NCBI GenBank assembly: GCA_030142905.1
Contig: JASJOG010000297.1
Coordinates: 1-64,000 of the forward strand
From: Heliopora coerulea
Taxonomy: Eukaryota; Cnidaria; Anthozoa; Scleralcyonacea; Helioporidae
DNA length: 64,000 nucleotides
Reading direction: 5' to 3'
The notes under the pieces are model-generated. The model saw nothing but the letters and a program-made list of their open reading frames with translations, was not told the origin of the DNA and searched no databases. The number at the start of each line of letters is the position of its first letter. Position 1 is the stretch's first letter. The translations under genes were made by a program, and so were the position numbers. Below, piece by piece: positions 31,016 to 42,712 of the stretch.

Positions 31016-32522
31016 ATGGAGCCTTGTAATGTATGCTTTCGCGTTACGAGTTATCGTTGTATTAGATGCACGTTACCTTTATGTAACCTTTGTTCGGTTG
31101 AGGAGTTAGATGATGGTACGTATGGATGGATTGCTGGCAAGCAAGTTGGCTACTGTAAAGATTGCGATGACGATTCACAGTCTCAAGGGAAACAGAAAGT
31201 TGCCATACACAATGTAAATGGCGCCGTCAAGAACAAAAGACTGAAGTGGTACGTATTCATACGGGCTTTTGATTGTTTAGACCATTACTTGCCTTAAAAA
31301 AGCATGAGATAGCGATCACACACGTTCCTTTGTTCTTACTTGCTCATTAAAGAAAGGCATACTATCATTTGGTCAAACACCATTTTGTTTCACCAAAGTT
31401 TACAATGCACCTATAAGCTATGCTATTCCATAAATTAATATTTAAAAACTGTGTTTCTGATTTGAATATTCTAGCATAAAAGATATTACTCCATCTGGTC
31501 AGGATGACTATGCAGACACAGAGTGTGACATCACTTATGAAGAGCATGGAGATGCACATGACCTTCTGAAGGATAATGATGAAAATAGTGAAAGTGAAGA
31601 AGATGAAGATGAGGAAGATATTCTTACCACATCAAAGAAAAGAAAAAACAAAAAACCAGGGCGAAAGGCCAAGTGGAGTGATTCACTGGTCAATGATTTA
31701 GTGGATGTCATTGTAAATGATGAAAACTACAAAAGAAAGCTCATCTTTACGAATACAAAGAACCAAAAGAATGGTGCTATTTATTCAAAGATTTTAATAG
31801 AAGTCAAGGAAAGAGCAGGTACAAGAAATGAGCCAGTTCCATATACAGCTGTTCAACTACGAACAAAATTTAAAAAGCTAGTGGGTGAATGCAAGAGAGC
31901 TGCACTTACAATTAAGACAGCAACAGGGATCAAGAGATTCCAAGATAATAAAGGGTATGGACAATGGTTTGATCAGTTGTTTGCTCTTATAAAGACAAGA
32001 GACTCCTGTCAGCCAGATCAAGCAATTGAGCCTTCTGCTTCAACATCTATATCTGGCAGAAACTCAAGCAATACTGACTTAGAGGAGTCAAGCAGATCAG
32101 AAGCAGGTGATGCAAAATTGTTTGTGCCAGTGAAAAGAAACAAGGAAGCAAAAAAAATTGGCCCAATTGAAGAAGCAGTCAATGTCATCAAGCATGCACT
32201 GGAAAATGATCCGGTCAAAGATCTTTTGGCATTCATGAAAGAGGAGGCTGAAAAATCACGGCAACATGACTTGATGCTTATGCAGATGCTGCAACCAGTC
32301 CCACAACAAACCTTCCCACACCCAACACCACAGAGTCCACAACCTCAGGGGTCACATGCAATGTATCTGCCACCAAACATGCATGCAATGTTTCCTCCCA
32401 ATAATGTGGTGAATACCAGATATGCTGGCACTGCCCAACCTTCACAACCTAGTGAAGTTCAATACTCACCACAAAGGCAGTATTATAATGAAAAAAATGG
32501 ACAAAGTTACCATACTTTGTAA
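31016..32522 (+). CDS. Harbinger accessory protein: Cys-rich N-terminus plus Myb/SANT-like domain
   Basis: Two exons, 31016-31248 and 31475-32522 (donor GTACGT, acceptor TTCTAG; phases agree), giving 426 residues. Exon 1 holds paired cysteines (CNVCF, then CIRCTLPLCNLC, then YCKDC), a likely zinc-binding module. Exon 2 has an acidic linker (SESEEDEDEEDI), a basic patch (KKRKNKKPGRKAKW), a Myb/SANT-like trihelix region (~135-240) with KWSDSLVNDLVDVI and YGQWFDQLF, and a Pro/Gln-rich tail. In Harbinger elements this second protein binds the transposon ends and helps import the transposase. The Cys-rich exon is an uncommon addition as far as I can recall. The start is the first ATG (31016); nothing upstream is needed. 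Confidence 0.8.
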
Positions 32523-32821
32523 GAAAATTTTGAAATCTATGAATTCAAGATCTTAATATCCATTAATTTACTCAGGTAGCAAATACAAACTAGTTCATAA
32601 TATAGCAATTCTTGTAATATGTACATGTATACAGGTTTTCATCCATTTGTTTATCACTTTTTGTATTTTGATATGTAATAGGTGAATTATTTCCATAATT
32701 TTGTTAGATTTCCTTCACTTTACAAATATACCAATCAGTGGGTCTCAAGTGTTTTGTTGTCATGCCATTGATGTAACCAAACAGAACATGTATTTACATA
32801 TTAGAAAAATCCCCAATATGT

Positions 32822-34123
32822 CTACAATGAATTCTCTTTCTCCTTCCATAACTTTGCACACAGTGTATCTCGGATATGACCTGCTGGAGTACCTGCATCA
32901 CTGATTTTTTCACAGGATCTCATATCCAGCAGTTTTCTTACTGTTGCCCTGTCCCTTCTTTCATTGGAATTAGAATCAAGGGTCATATCAAGTTTTTTTG
33001 ATAAAGTTTCACCCTTGTCAATGCAAATGTTGTGCAGTACCATACTTGCCAGTGCTGTTGTCTTCATTTGGTCAGCATCACTTTCACTTTTTCTCAGCAA
33101 TACTCGCCACCTTCCCCTCAGTTGGCCATAAGCTCCTTCGGTCACCATTCTTGCCCTACTTAACCTGTAGTTGAAGTTTCTCTGTTTTTGTGTCAGCACT
33201 GCATTTGTATAGGGTTTCATTAACCAAGATTGCAGTGGAAATGCTGCATCACCAAGAATGAGTGGAGGAATAATAGTACTACCCACCTTTTGGCCAATGT
33301 TTGGAATTATGTTTTGTTCTGTTATATCTTGCCATAGTTCAGTTGACTGGAAGATCACAGAATCATGAGAATTTCCAGGAAATCCACAACTTCCCCAAAC
33401 AAATCTATAATTTGAGTCTACAATTGCGATCAAAACAACAGAATAAAAATTTTTATAATTGTGGTATTCCTTGCATGCCTGAAGGCCTCCAGGAGGACAC
33501 TTGATAGGTATATGGCAACCATCAACTGCTGCCCAGCAGAAAGGGAACTGCCACAGTTCCTCCATGTCCAATATCTTTCTTTCAAAGTCACTTTGTGTTC
33601 GAGACGTATGTCCTTGAACAGATTCTTGCCAGAGATTGTCGACAATTGCTTCTGTCACCTCCTTTACAATTAAACAGACTGTTGCAACCCCCAATCCCAC
33701 CATGTCTGCTATTGTGTAATAATAGTCTCCTCTAGCAAGGCGATATAAACAAATTCCAAGTCTGCATTCGGGCGATATTGGCTCTTCATTAATCGTGTCT
33801 CGTTGAAGAACATGCTTTATACGGTTAAGAATGAACATAAATGTACTCCTCGAGACTCGAAAGGTTCTGGTAAATCTTTTCTCGGAGTAAGTATTCCACA
33901 CAAGAGTCCACCAGCCTCTGTTGCGTTCAAATCGACGACACGAACGTTGGCGAACAGGCGTTTCATTGGAACGCGATAACAATAAAAGAGTAGCCAAACA
34001 CATGCTCAGCATCAGACGTCTTCTGTACATGATATACGTTAAAGCGGCTATTACTCGTCGTCTTCCATTACGTCGGATAATACTTTTTCGCAACAGAGCT
34101 TTTATGATAGTTTGACCCGCCAT
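32822..34123 (-). CDS. PIF/Harbinger transposase (HARBI1-like)
   Basis: A single uninterrupted 433-codon frame. The N-terminal ~100 residues are basic with a helix-turn-helix-like stretch (SRSTFMFILNRI and RLGICLYRLARGDYYYTIAD). The DDE_4 nuclease domain shows AAVDGCHIPIKCP (first Asp), GSCGFPGNSHDSVIF, LGDAAFPLQSWLMKPY (second Asp), then NYRLSRARMVTEGAYGQL (catalytic Glu) and VLHNICI. Length and motif order match intact Harbinger transposases. It acts with the Myb-like partner encoded convergently 300 bp away. No disabling mutation is visible. Confidence 0.9.
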   Translation of the reverse strand: MAGQTIIKALLRKSIIRRNGRRRVIAALTYIMYRRRLMLSMCLATLLLLSRSNETPVRQRSCRRFERNRGWWTLVWNTYSEKRFTRTFRVSRSTFMFILNRIKHVLQRDTINEEPISPECRLGICLYRLARGDYYYTIADMVGLGVATVCLIVKEVTEAIVDNLWQESVQGHTSRTQSDFERKILDMEELWQFPFCWAAVDGCHIPIKCPPGGLQACKEYHNYKNFYSVVLIAIVDSNYRFVWGSCGFPGNSHDSVIFQSTELWQDITEQNIIPNIGQKVGSTIIPPLILGDAAFPLQSWLMKPYTNAVLTQKQRNFNYRLSRARMVTEGAYGQLRGRWRVLLRKSESDADQMKTTALASMVLHNICIDKGETLSKKLDMTLDSNSNERRDRATVRKLLDMRSCEKISDAGTPAGHIRDTLCAKLWKEKENSL

Positions 34124-34586
34124 CCTGAATTTTACGCGCGAAGGCCTCCGCTACTTGGTGTAAGTTAAAATATAGTTACCCGCTATTTGGTGCGCCAGCA
34201 TTAAGTTCGACGTATAAATCAACAGCCGCTCTGGAGTCGAACTTATTAGTATTAGATTCGGCGCATGAGAAGAGCGGCGTCTAAACTGGACCTAACAGGA
34301 ACTGTTATAATGAGATAAAGAAAACTCGGAAGTGCACCACATGCATTCCGACTGATGAGAGCTAATTTAATTCATATCCAGTAATCTTTATAAATCCTTT
34401 TATGGTAACGATTCATGCATATATATATATATAGAAATATGATTGAAATAAAATAACTAAAGTCTGTGTGTATAACTCCTGAAGTTAAGTTGTGCGCTGG
34501 GCTTCGTAATCAAGATAGAGCGATGGCAACAGCACAAAACCCAACACTATGTCGAGTCTGTTTTCGTGTCGGAAGGATGAAAATAA

Positions 34587-34662
34587 TGCCAAGAACGGGA
34601 TTCGAACCCACGTTTTCTGGGACATTACCCCCAGCGCCCTAAGCCACTAGGCCATCCAGGCA
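34587..34662 (-). other. tRNA-like sequence
   Basis: The minus strand reads TGCCTGGATGGCCTAGTGGC at the start (A box) and later GTGGGTTCGAATCCCG (B box/T arm), 76 nt in all. Six of seven acceptor positions can pair, but the anticodon loop would be 8 nt and the D stem is poor, so it is more likely a tRNA-derived SINE head or a tRNA pseudogene than an active tRNA. Confidence 0.5.
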
Positions 34663-34716
34663 ACTCAACACTTTATTTTTTATTTTCTCAAATAAATGAG
34701 AATGTATTTGACAAGC

Positions 34717-34880
34717 AGGACTTCAGGGACAAAAAGTGTCCCTAGAGGGACTTTTTGTAAGGAAATGGGGAGAGAAGGACCCCAGGGACAAAAAGTCTCC
34801 TTAGACGGCACACTTTGAGATCAAACAGGGGAGAGAGGGACTTCGGGGACAAAAAGTGTCCCTGTAGAGACTTTTTAAGT
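34717..34880. repeat. ~60 bp tandem repeat, about 2.6 copies
   Basis: The unit CTTCAGGGACAAAAAGTGTC recurs at 34721, ~34781 and 34841 with GAGAGGGACTT spacers. Confidence 0.75.
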
Positions 34881-34912
34881 GAACGCGACTACAGATGGTA
34901 ACCAGTTGACAT

Positions 34913-35099
34913 CATGCCTCGAAAGCGTAAGGACAGCCCCATCTGTGGGAAAGAGTTTACTTAAATTGTCCAGCCATTTAGTTTACGTTCATCAACTCTC
35001 CTCAGAAGAAAGACAATCTTTTCTTATTTGAGCCAAAGCCTCCTTAGACTTGGAAGCCTTTCTGACTGAAATGCGTAAAATCATCCAGCTACATAGAAG
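34913..35099 (+). pseudogene. Small zinc-finger-like element gene, broken
   Basis: Begins MPRKRKDSPICGKEFT and stops. After a one-base frame change the sequence continues LKLSSHLVYVHQLSSEERQS, then a TGA, then ASLDLEAFLTEMRKIIQL. A C-x2-C/H-x-H-like small protein of this kind is recalled beside large DNA elements of cnidarians. It is convergent with the capsid relic. Confidence 0.45.
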
Positions 35100-35640
35100 T
35101 GTATTTCGTGAACCATGGATACACTAGGGTTAATCTTCACTTTACGTACTTTTATATTGGATTCGATTAGCTTTACTTTAAAATCTGCGTTGGCCACAGA
35201 CGACATCAAACAAAATCCGTTACTGCTAGGGCTCATCACGACTTTCAGATCGACATAACTGAGCAAAAGTTGTTCAGAGAAAAACGTCGCAAAATATAGG
35301 TCCAGACACTTCGATAATTCCACTTTCCTTGAGCCCCGTGTTTGCTCCTGCATCAGCTACTTTAGTAAGGTCAGACTCGCCCATGACACCAGACGTATTT
35401 TTGTAAAAAAGGGCAGCAGTAAGTTGGGACTGTTTTGCTGCCGGTCCATAGTTCAGAAGCGTTTCCAAGTATGAACGGTATGCATAAGTTCTGGTAGCCT
35501 GAGTAACTTGTTTTCCTTGCAAATATACATCTACCTGTTTGAACAAGATGTGAAGGAAATTGTTCACAGGTCCCACTTTCATGTTTTGGTCAACATTTGA
35601 CCCACCGGTTTGGTCAACATTTGACCACCATTAAACTTTT
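35081..35640 (-). pseudogene. Polinton/Maverick major capsid protein relic
   Basis: Two minus-strand frames joined by a frameshift near 35280-35300. The first (from 35582) reads VGPVNNFLHILFKQVDVYLQ, then GKQVTQATRTYAYRSYLETL, LNYGPAAKQSQL and NTGLKESG. The second reads LLSYVDLKVVMSPSSNGFCL and FKVKLIESNIKVRKVKINPS. The pattern VGPVNNFLHxLFxQVDVxL with YxYRxYLETLLxYG is that of the double-jelly-roll capsid protein of Polintons (the C. elegans F54H12.2-like family). Only the middle third is present, and it is non-functional. The flank at 35590-35635 carries a short direct duplication (TGGTCAACATTTGACC twice). Confidence 0.7.
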
Positions 35641-36023
35641 GCATGGATTGCATGTCGGTCAAATCTAGCTGCCATTGTTGATCGACACCTTCCACCTAAA
35701 CTCGGTTTCTTTTAAAGTGTCGTCGAACGGGTTTGTGTAAAGTGTACGCATCCTAGTTCATTAACCAGTCAAGGATTTGCTTGCGTGTTAATTGGTATTT
35801 TCCTTCTTGCTTCACGTCTCGTTACAAAGCTTCAGCACCTCCAAAACTATCAGATGGATCTGGAGTGAATAAAAGTAAACACTGCACAAACATTTGTCGA
35901 TCTCTTCCATGTTACGTTAATTCAACAACAGCATATCCCGTAATAAGCAAAATGTATCATCAAAATGTCTTTTCATCACCCTGAAACAACTTCAGATTCG
36001 GTTTTAGGAAAATCTTGTCCTGT

Positions 36024-36251
36024 TTAACACGATACGCCTGTTGAAATTTGTTCGGGCGGCTTAAGGTTTACTTTTTCAACAATTCCATAATTTTTTATAG
36101 TTTTGCTGTTATACCCCATTTGCAAATGTCCTTCGAGATTGAGGTCGTTTCGTCCAAAGCTTATACCCAATCTAAACATTTTTTGCCGATTATGATTCTT
36201 GTTTCCTTTGACTTTGGCAATCTCCGACTTACTGCAGCAAGACCCCATCAA
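36024..36251 (-). other. Open frame, unrecognised
   Basis: Seventy-five codons, basic in the middle (SEIAKVKGNKNHNRQKMFRL), in the same orientation as the capsid relic and 400 bp upstream of it. It may be a further gene fragment of the Polinton-like element. No motif recognised. Confidence 0.25.
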
Positions 36252-36323
36252 GCATGTAACTCTGGTTATACCTTTCCCGTTTACTTATGTCAAATGAAAA
36301 CAAACAGCTCAACACACTAGTTT

Positions 36324-36865
36324 TTAGAATCTGTTGACTGATTCCAAGTAACTTTGCTTAGTAGGCTGACGCTTTATCTTAACAGCACACATTACATAAT
36401 CTAATAATTCCTTGATACTTAGAGTTCTTTCCGTTTCACAATACGTCTCGTATAAGGCGGACCATGGCAAGTGAACCAATTCTTCTAAATACTTCTTTTC
36501 TGGGAAAGAAGGTTCGGATATTTCAAAATCTTGCAAGCATGTCTGAATGCTCGCCATATGTTAGGACGATCAATCCTACAAATGGCCTTGTTTGCATAAA
36601 GTATCCATAGGTCTTCGTCCTCATCAGTTCGTTTGCGACAATATCCAGTGCCTGAATCATGATCTGTTAGCTGTTCACAAATCTCATGCTCTTCTACATG
36701 TCGCATCTTTACAAGAAGAAACTCGGTAAACACAAGGTTGATGAGCTTGTCCATAGGTAACTTTTCAAAATCTACTTCGTCGCAGTACGTTTGCTTAAAC
36801 AGATGTGCCATAATTGCCTCTACGTTTTCTCCACTGGTACCAGCTCCAAATAAGTTAAGTTGCAA
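36324..36865 (-). other. Two overlapping open frames, probably one decayed gene
   Basis: Frame one (36865 to 36485) reads MAHLFKQTYCDEVDFEKLPM, then LINLVFTEFLLVKMRHVEEH, and IWRAFRHACKILKYP. Frame two (36557 to 36324) continues EKKYLEELVHLPWSALYETY. The composition looks protein-like, with a frameshift near 36490-36560. The family is unknown. It lies at the edge of the Polinton-like remains. Confidence 0.35.
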
Positions 36866-36899
36866 AACTAACGATGAACAACATTATCCCAGATACTTA

Positions 36900-37574
36900 T
36901 TCTTCTTAAAACAAAAACACTTGCTCCGAACCAATGTCGACTGCAATTTTACTTTTTACGTTTTTCCTGTTTTCCGTAAGTCATATGAACTGGACCCTCA
37001 CTCACTACAACTTATTAAACCACATCCGATTCACCTGCGCGTGCATTGGGCTTTGCCGGCTAACCTGGTGACTAAATGACACGGGCAAGAGCTCCGTAAA
37101 AATGCTGATTCAGCGGTAATATACCTACAGGATACCTACTGATACCATTATACCAGCCAGAGCCGGAAAAATAGAAATCATTTATTCCTTTATTGAATTT
37201 CAAATTTTCCTGCTCTCGGCTTTGTTAACTTTGATTTTTCCTTAATCATATTTGTCGGTACATTGCCAACATCTTGCCGGTGCATTTGTCTGAAATTTTC
37301 CCTGCGCCCCCACTTTCAAATTTCTGGCTACGCGAATGGTTTAGCATCGCTTCTTGCAGTTTCGCACGGCATAGTTGTCTGTAGTGCACGTCATTATGGT
37401 TTTATCAACGATGGAGAAAACATGTAAACGTTTGAATCGAATAAATGTTCATTAAATCTCATATCTTCTGTTTGATTTTGCCACAACATGTCCAAGTGAT
37501 CAAAGCACCTTAATGACCCTTAACGATTTTTTTGCTTTGCCTTCAGCACCCGCATTCAGGTAATATAGGGTAAT
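36900..37574. other. Non-coding, nothing recognised
   Basis: No motif-bearing ORF, tandem repeat or termini were recognised. Confidence 0.45.
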
Positions 37575-37800
37575 ATAAGCCTTAGAAACAGCTAACCTAG
37601 CTACTGCAATCAAAAACTTTGACTTTTCTTGTACCTACACAAGTCGATCGCTTTAAAATTGTTCTTCTTACTGCTTTTCGAAGGGTTTTTTCATCGTAAG
37701 AATTCTTAAGTCAGTACGTGAAAGCTAAATTAGCGATAAATCAACCAAAATTGTTCGCGGTCATGTCTTCATAGACACAAGACAGTGAGTCGACTCGACC
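37575..37800 (+). repeat. Diverged repeat, copy 1 (copy 2 at 39353-39585)
   Basis: Shared blocks in the same order: AACAGCTAACCTAGC, AAGTCGATCGCTTTAAA, GTTCTTCTTACTGCTTTTCG, TTTCATCGT, TAGCGATAA, TCTTCATAGACACA. Copies are perhaps 70-75% alike. Non-coding. Confidence 0.65.
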
Positions 37801-39352
37801 TTTAAGCGTGTTAAAAACTCCTCTTTTTCACCAAGACAAGGGTGGATATAAAAAAAATATTCTTATCAATCTTAATAGTATTTGGTCTCAATTCGTCGGG
37901 AACAATATATCTATTAGGTTAAAATACATTTAACACATACATATACAAAACTTGAAGTTCTGGAACAGAATTTAGAAGGGCGTATAAGCCTCAGTATATT
38001 AACGAACACAGTTGATGGTAATGCTCGTAAATTTATCTGTACATGGAATATATTAAAACCATAAACAGAAGTGGCTCGTGCACTTCTTAACAAATTTTCG
38101 ACTTTCAAATTTGTGCATCCCTTTAATCTACCTTGAATATTCAGGTGATAAAATGTAAATCTAAAGATGAATTCTCGAAATAGGATCAGTTTACACCACA
38201 TTACCTTACCTGCGGCTTAGACTACGTATTAAATTTGACCGCAGTTTTCTGAACAGAGGTAATGGCGTAAATCAAATTTCCGGCGTGCGCGGCTACATAT
38301 GCGTGGACAAAATCTTCAGAGGTTCCCGTGCGAGTGGCCCTTCTGTATACTTTGTATTCTTTGGTTAGGTTTCTGTGCACGCATGCGGTATGTACGTATT
38401 CGTATCCCACCATAAGTACCCATATACATTAGAATTTCACAGGCAGGTTATACGGCTACTTTCTAAGGTAGTGTTGTAATCATCACGTAATGCCCAACTA
38501 AGGTATCCTGCCAGGCATTCGGAGAAACGTCGGAAAGGAGTCGGATAGAACGCATGTTAAGGCTTCGGAAAAATATTATAGGAATAGGTATGAATAAGGA
38601 TTACCTCAAGGGGGTTGGCGTTAGGGAGTCCCCTTGAAATGAGCAGTAACGACGGCTATTGTCAGGGGTTTCTGGAGACTGACGTGAGGTGACGTCATCA
38701 AGGCAGGAAGCTCATTAAAATTCAATTTATTCCGTGGTCCTGAGCTTGCAAACGTTGACTTGCTTGACAGATCTTATCTCGAAGTACTCCTCAAGTTTTT
38801 AGAGTTTAGATGTAGATTTCTGGTCGCTATAACGCTTTCTCTAACTTGACATTCGCTCATAGGAGAAACCGGTTGTTCACTGGGAACTTCTTACTCCCTC
38901 GTGGAGGCAAACTTCATTGAATTGGCAACGTTGTTCATCGGTTCAATCCTCCACCAAGTCGTTGAGAACGTCCGGTGGCTTTTCGGCCCCTCGTTTCATA
39001 TCCTCAGCCATAGCGTTGGTTCATAGATTCTTTTTCTGTAAAACAGCTTTCTCGTGCTCCTCGGGTAGCACGGAAGATAGCTTCCTCTGTCTCGCAATCT
39101 TTGATGAAGTCGTTTATATTAATCTAAAAACGTGAAGGAAAAATTCATATGTATTTACTCGATTTTTATTCGGTTAAACAGATCAAAGGGCTCTTAAACG
39201 TTCAAAAGACCAACTTACCCTTTGAAACATGTTGACTCGCGGTAAAAATAGAGCAAAATGCACAAAAACACTCTCAAAAGAGCACCCTCCAACCTTTCTC
39301 GACGAGAAGTAGCAATAGAATGAAACGACGCGACGTGGTGCTGTTCTGATTA
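37801..39352. other. Non-coding, nothing recognised
   Basis: Short frames (for example 38222-38413 minus and 38917-39135 plus) show no domain or splice context. Confidence 0.4.
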
Positions 39353-39585
39353 TAGACTTAGGAACAGCTATCCTAGCAACCATAATGAAGAATTTTTACT
39401 TCGTTTTTATCAAGACAAGTCAATCGCTTTAAATTCTTCAAAGGTTCTTCTTACTGCTTTTCGATGGGTTTCTTCATCGTCAGAAACCCTTTATCGATAC
39501 ACCATAGCTAAATAAGCGATAATTTGATCAAAGTTTTTCGCAATCATTTCTTCATAGACACAGCCGATTCGATATTGACATGTAA
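39353..39585 (+). repeat. Diverged repeat, copy 2
   Basis: Direct-orientation partner of 37575-37800. Confidence 0.65.
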
Positions 39586-40570
39586 AATAAATCTAGGTTA
39601 AGTCATTAGTAATTAGTTATCTCTTATTATGTTTTGACGTTAATCTCATGCGTACAATTTAATGGCCCTTCTAAAAATTTGATGCTAGATATTTATGTTC
39701 GTTTTCAAGGAGAAAATCGGGTTTAAAGTTGTCGAAATTTTATGTCAATTAAGATCACATTTCCAACCGACGTTTGTATACTGATTTCCCTAGTATTTGA
39801 GTATTGAGTTTGAGAATAGTATAAAGTATTTGAGTTTGAGAACGGCAAATGGAAGACTTGAATATGGCAGCTTGTATAAACGGGTACGTTTCCCCCTTTT
39901 GCTTTCGTTCTCTGTCAATTTGTTTTCCGTTATCTGAAAATTACAATCTGATGGGCCGAGATGTACTTAGAAAGAAACGTAAAAAGCTATGCACCATAGC
40001 TCTTTCTACTATTGTTTTTAGAGATTTCAACCATACTTGTACTATGGCCTCAATGAAAAAAAAACTAAGGATTTATCATTAACTGGTGTACTTTAACACC
40101 CGGTATCCTTCATTAACAGCTGTCTCCGTGAGAAAGCAAGCCTCGAAGAATGCATCCTCGAAGGACAAGACCTTCAAAGATGCAAGAGAGTACACTAAGT
40201 GGATGTCACAGCTGGATGGGCGACGGGGTATGAACGCGCCAATGGATCATGAACGTGTCAGAGTGTTGGTTAGGCTGCTTGTTAGCCGTGATTAAAGTGA
40301 GAGTGGGTAAGATCGGAAATCGAGATGTGACGTTGCTTATAAATGAGGTGGGGGAGGGGGGTGGGGTGTGGCGCGCGTGCAGAGAAGTTGTTGTTCATCG
40401 AAGGTGTTATGAGAATACGATTCTGTTATAAGTAAGGTAATTCTCTGAGAATCAGTGTTTTTATTAAATACTATAGCGAAAGAGGAGTAACAAACTCGCC
40501 AATGAGCATATACTCGATGTTCATCCTGTTGCAGGAGCTATTAAGAGACTTAATACTTTGTCGGCAAGAT
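39586..40570. other. Non-coding, nothing recognised
   Basis: Small frames at 39849-40431 have no recognisable domain. Confidence 0.4.
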
Positions 40571-40620
40571 GTGTCCCCTTGACGGGTAAAATCGTCTGGT
40601 GTTGGCCAGAGTAAAACAAG
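40571..40620. repeat. Dispersed ~50 bp motif, copy 2
   Basis: TGTCCCCTTGACGGGTAAAA, then TCGTCTGGTGTTGGCCAGAG, then TAAAACAAGAAG, closely parallel to 25428-25480. Confidence 0.6.
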
Positions 40621-42467
40621 AAGACTGATCATGCCGGTGCAGAGTTTAGCAACGAACTTGTTAATGTTTTAAACACGAGGTGAACCTTTATCCCTAAGCT
40701 ACGTTTTAATAAACAAAGAACGTGCATTACTTTGCATTTTGCCTTTGCTGCTATAAAAACAATTCTTAGCTATTGTGATGAGGTTGCTATTGTTCTGTAG
40801 TTCTTAATGCGATCCCTACGCTGTCGTCAGCAGTTTTCTAAACAAATTGCATTTAGTATAAACAAATCTTTAGTTGGTCGGTTGTACCGAGCAAACTGAA
40901 CAAGTACTCTGAACACTCCTAATGTGTAACTGCCTACTGGAGTCACAAAGCACACAAGAACGGTCTCGAAATGAATAAAACATCGCTTAGCAAATTGAAT
41001 CGAAAGCTGACTAGGCTGGGGAAGAAACCAAGCTAATTGGTTCGTTAAAAGCTGTTAGTTGAGGTACCAAGCCATGAAATTTGTTTTGAATAGTTTTCCT
41101 CCTTCCGACAAAGCCTTGATAAAAAGCGTTGTTCTGACCGAATCTAGATGCTGAAGAGCAGTTAAGACTGAGTTGGGAATGAGTGATAACCTGCGATTGA
41201 GTGATGAGTTGGGATTGAGTGATGAATTGGAATTGAGTGACTTATTGCCAGGTTTGTCATTGCTGGTTTTCTGAAGGCTGTTAAACTCGCATCAGTCCAT
41301 AATGCATTAAACGAGTGACAGCATGATGCAGTGGTATTGTTCATAAACAAAAGAATGTGGTGAATTTACATGTATTTTTAATTCAAGTGATTTTGTCAGG
41401 ACATAATTTGGCAAAGCCTTCAAACTTTTCAACGTTATAGGCCACGCAACGACTCGTTCTATGCTTAATTAACTTCATGTTCATATCCATCAGCAGAGTC
41501 ACTTTCGTATTTGCAATGCTTGAAAACGTCAAGACATTGTTCGACCCCCACTCGAAAAACATTAGTAATACGGAAGCGTTGACATGCACCAACAAAAAAT
41601 ATACCAAATTTGGCAACTCTGAGTCATTTATATCTCTACTTTTTACTATGCAATAAAAAATATATACCATTACTTACAAACATTGCCAGTATTATCAAAA
41701 CCGACCGCATCATCCCAGTTTACTGCTCGCACGCGTTCTCTGTTTTAAATAAAAAAAGCAAACGAAAATGTTGGTAAAACACCAGTGCCAGAGTTATGAG
41801 TAGTGACCTGAGGACAATGCTTCTCTGATATAAGTAAAAGTCACAGAGAATAAGACATTAATGTCAATATTACTGTAGTCACAGGTAGCTTTCTACCCAG
41901 TTGTTTTGGCCGAAATTCACTAAAGCCCATTAGCGTCGAGAAGGGGGGCGTAGGGGGAGTACCTGCCCTGGGGTCCGGGCCCAGAAAGTTGCCCCCAAAA
42001 TTTTTAACACGCTTCACCTTGATTTTTTTCAAGTAAATACGAATGTATATCTAAAATAATATTGCTCTGTGACGAACTGACGATGAAGTATTTTCTGCCA
42101 CGTAAATAGCGGTTTTAAGTTTCTCAAGCCAACTTGTCAATCAACATTGCTATTTTGTATGGGAATATGCAATCTAGCCGCAAGAGAACACTTGGTTTGT
42201 TTATAAAGGTTCAAATTTCAAGGTTGCGTCCGCATCCAACAGACAAAGAAGTCAAAATTAAATCAGGAAGACATAAACGGCTTTGTGAGCCTTTTTTACT
42301 TTACCACTGTTGTTTTGCTTTGAATTTATGATACTTTTTAAGTTGTTGTTTATTCAAATATACAAAATTGAAACAAAACAAATGTAGCAAAAACCGACTG
42401 TGTAGTGTGTAGTCTAAATTAAATTAGACATAACTCGGCGCAATCTGTCGCCCTGTCTGGATATTAT
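40621..42467. other. Non-coding with a small minisatellite
   Basis: A 3-4 unit minisatellite at 41165-41245 (GAGTGATGAGTTGGGATTGA type). A GC-rich patch lies at 41940-42000. No gene was recognised. Confidence 0.5.
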
Positions 42468-42712
42468 GGGCCTGTTCATATGAGCCGAACCAGCCCGGCT
42501 AGCCGGGATGATGACGTAGTGCTGAGATCCTGCCTCATATAGTATTTTTATATCTTTTTAACTTTGTGTTCATATGGAAGCCATGCCATCCCGGCATAAG
42601 CGAGGCGGGATCTCAGTGAAGTGGGATAAAAGTTTTCCATATGAACATAAATTTGCCGAGCTGGGCCTGTGAGCCGGAATAAAAACAACCGCGCGTTACT
42701 GGAGCAGAACGC

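Larger units (their letters stand above)
30709..34292. mobile_element. Complete PIF/Harbinger transposon
   Basis: A 3,584 bp element flanked by TAA (30706-30708 and 34293-34295). Termini are GGCCCGTTTTAGACGGCG and the diverged complement (GGTCCAGTTTAGACGCCGC on the other strand), followed by CATGCGCCGAA on both sides. The terminal motif recurs internally at 30876-30912. It carries two convergent intact genes, a Myb/SANT-like protein and a HARBI1-type transposase, the standard Harbinger pair. The 3 bp duplication of TWA type fits. Confidence 0.9.

Noticed and set aside
34587..34662. Functional tRNA gene
   Set aside because: A/B boxes and most of the acceptor pair, but the 8 nt anticodon loop and poor D stem argue against it.
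41921..42010. Gene encoding a Pro-rich peptide (GPDPRAGTPPTPP)
   Set aside because: Comes from a GC-rich non-coding patch. A similar GC-rich patch at ~48.0 kb suggests repeat DNA.
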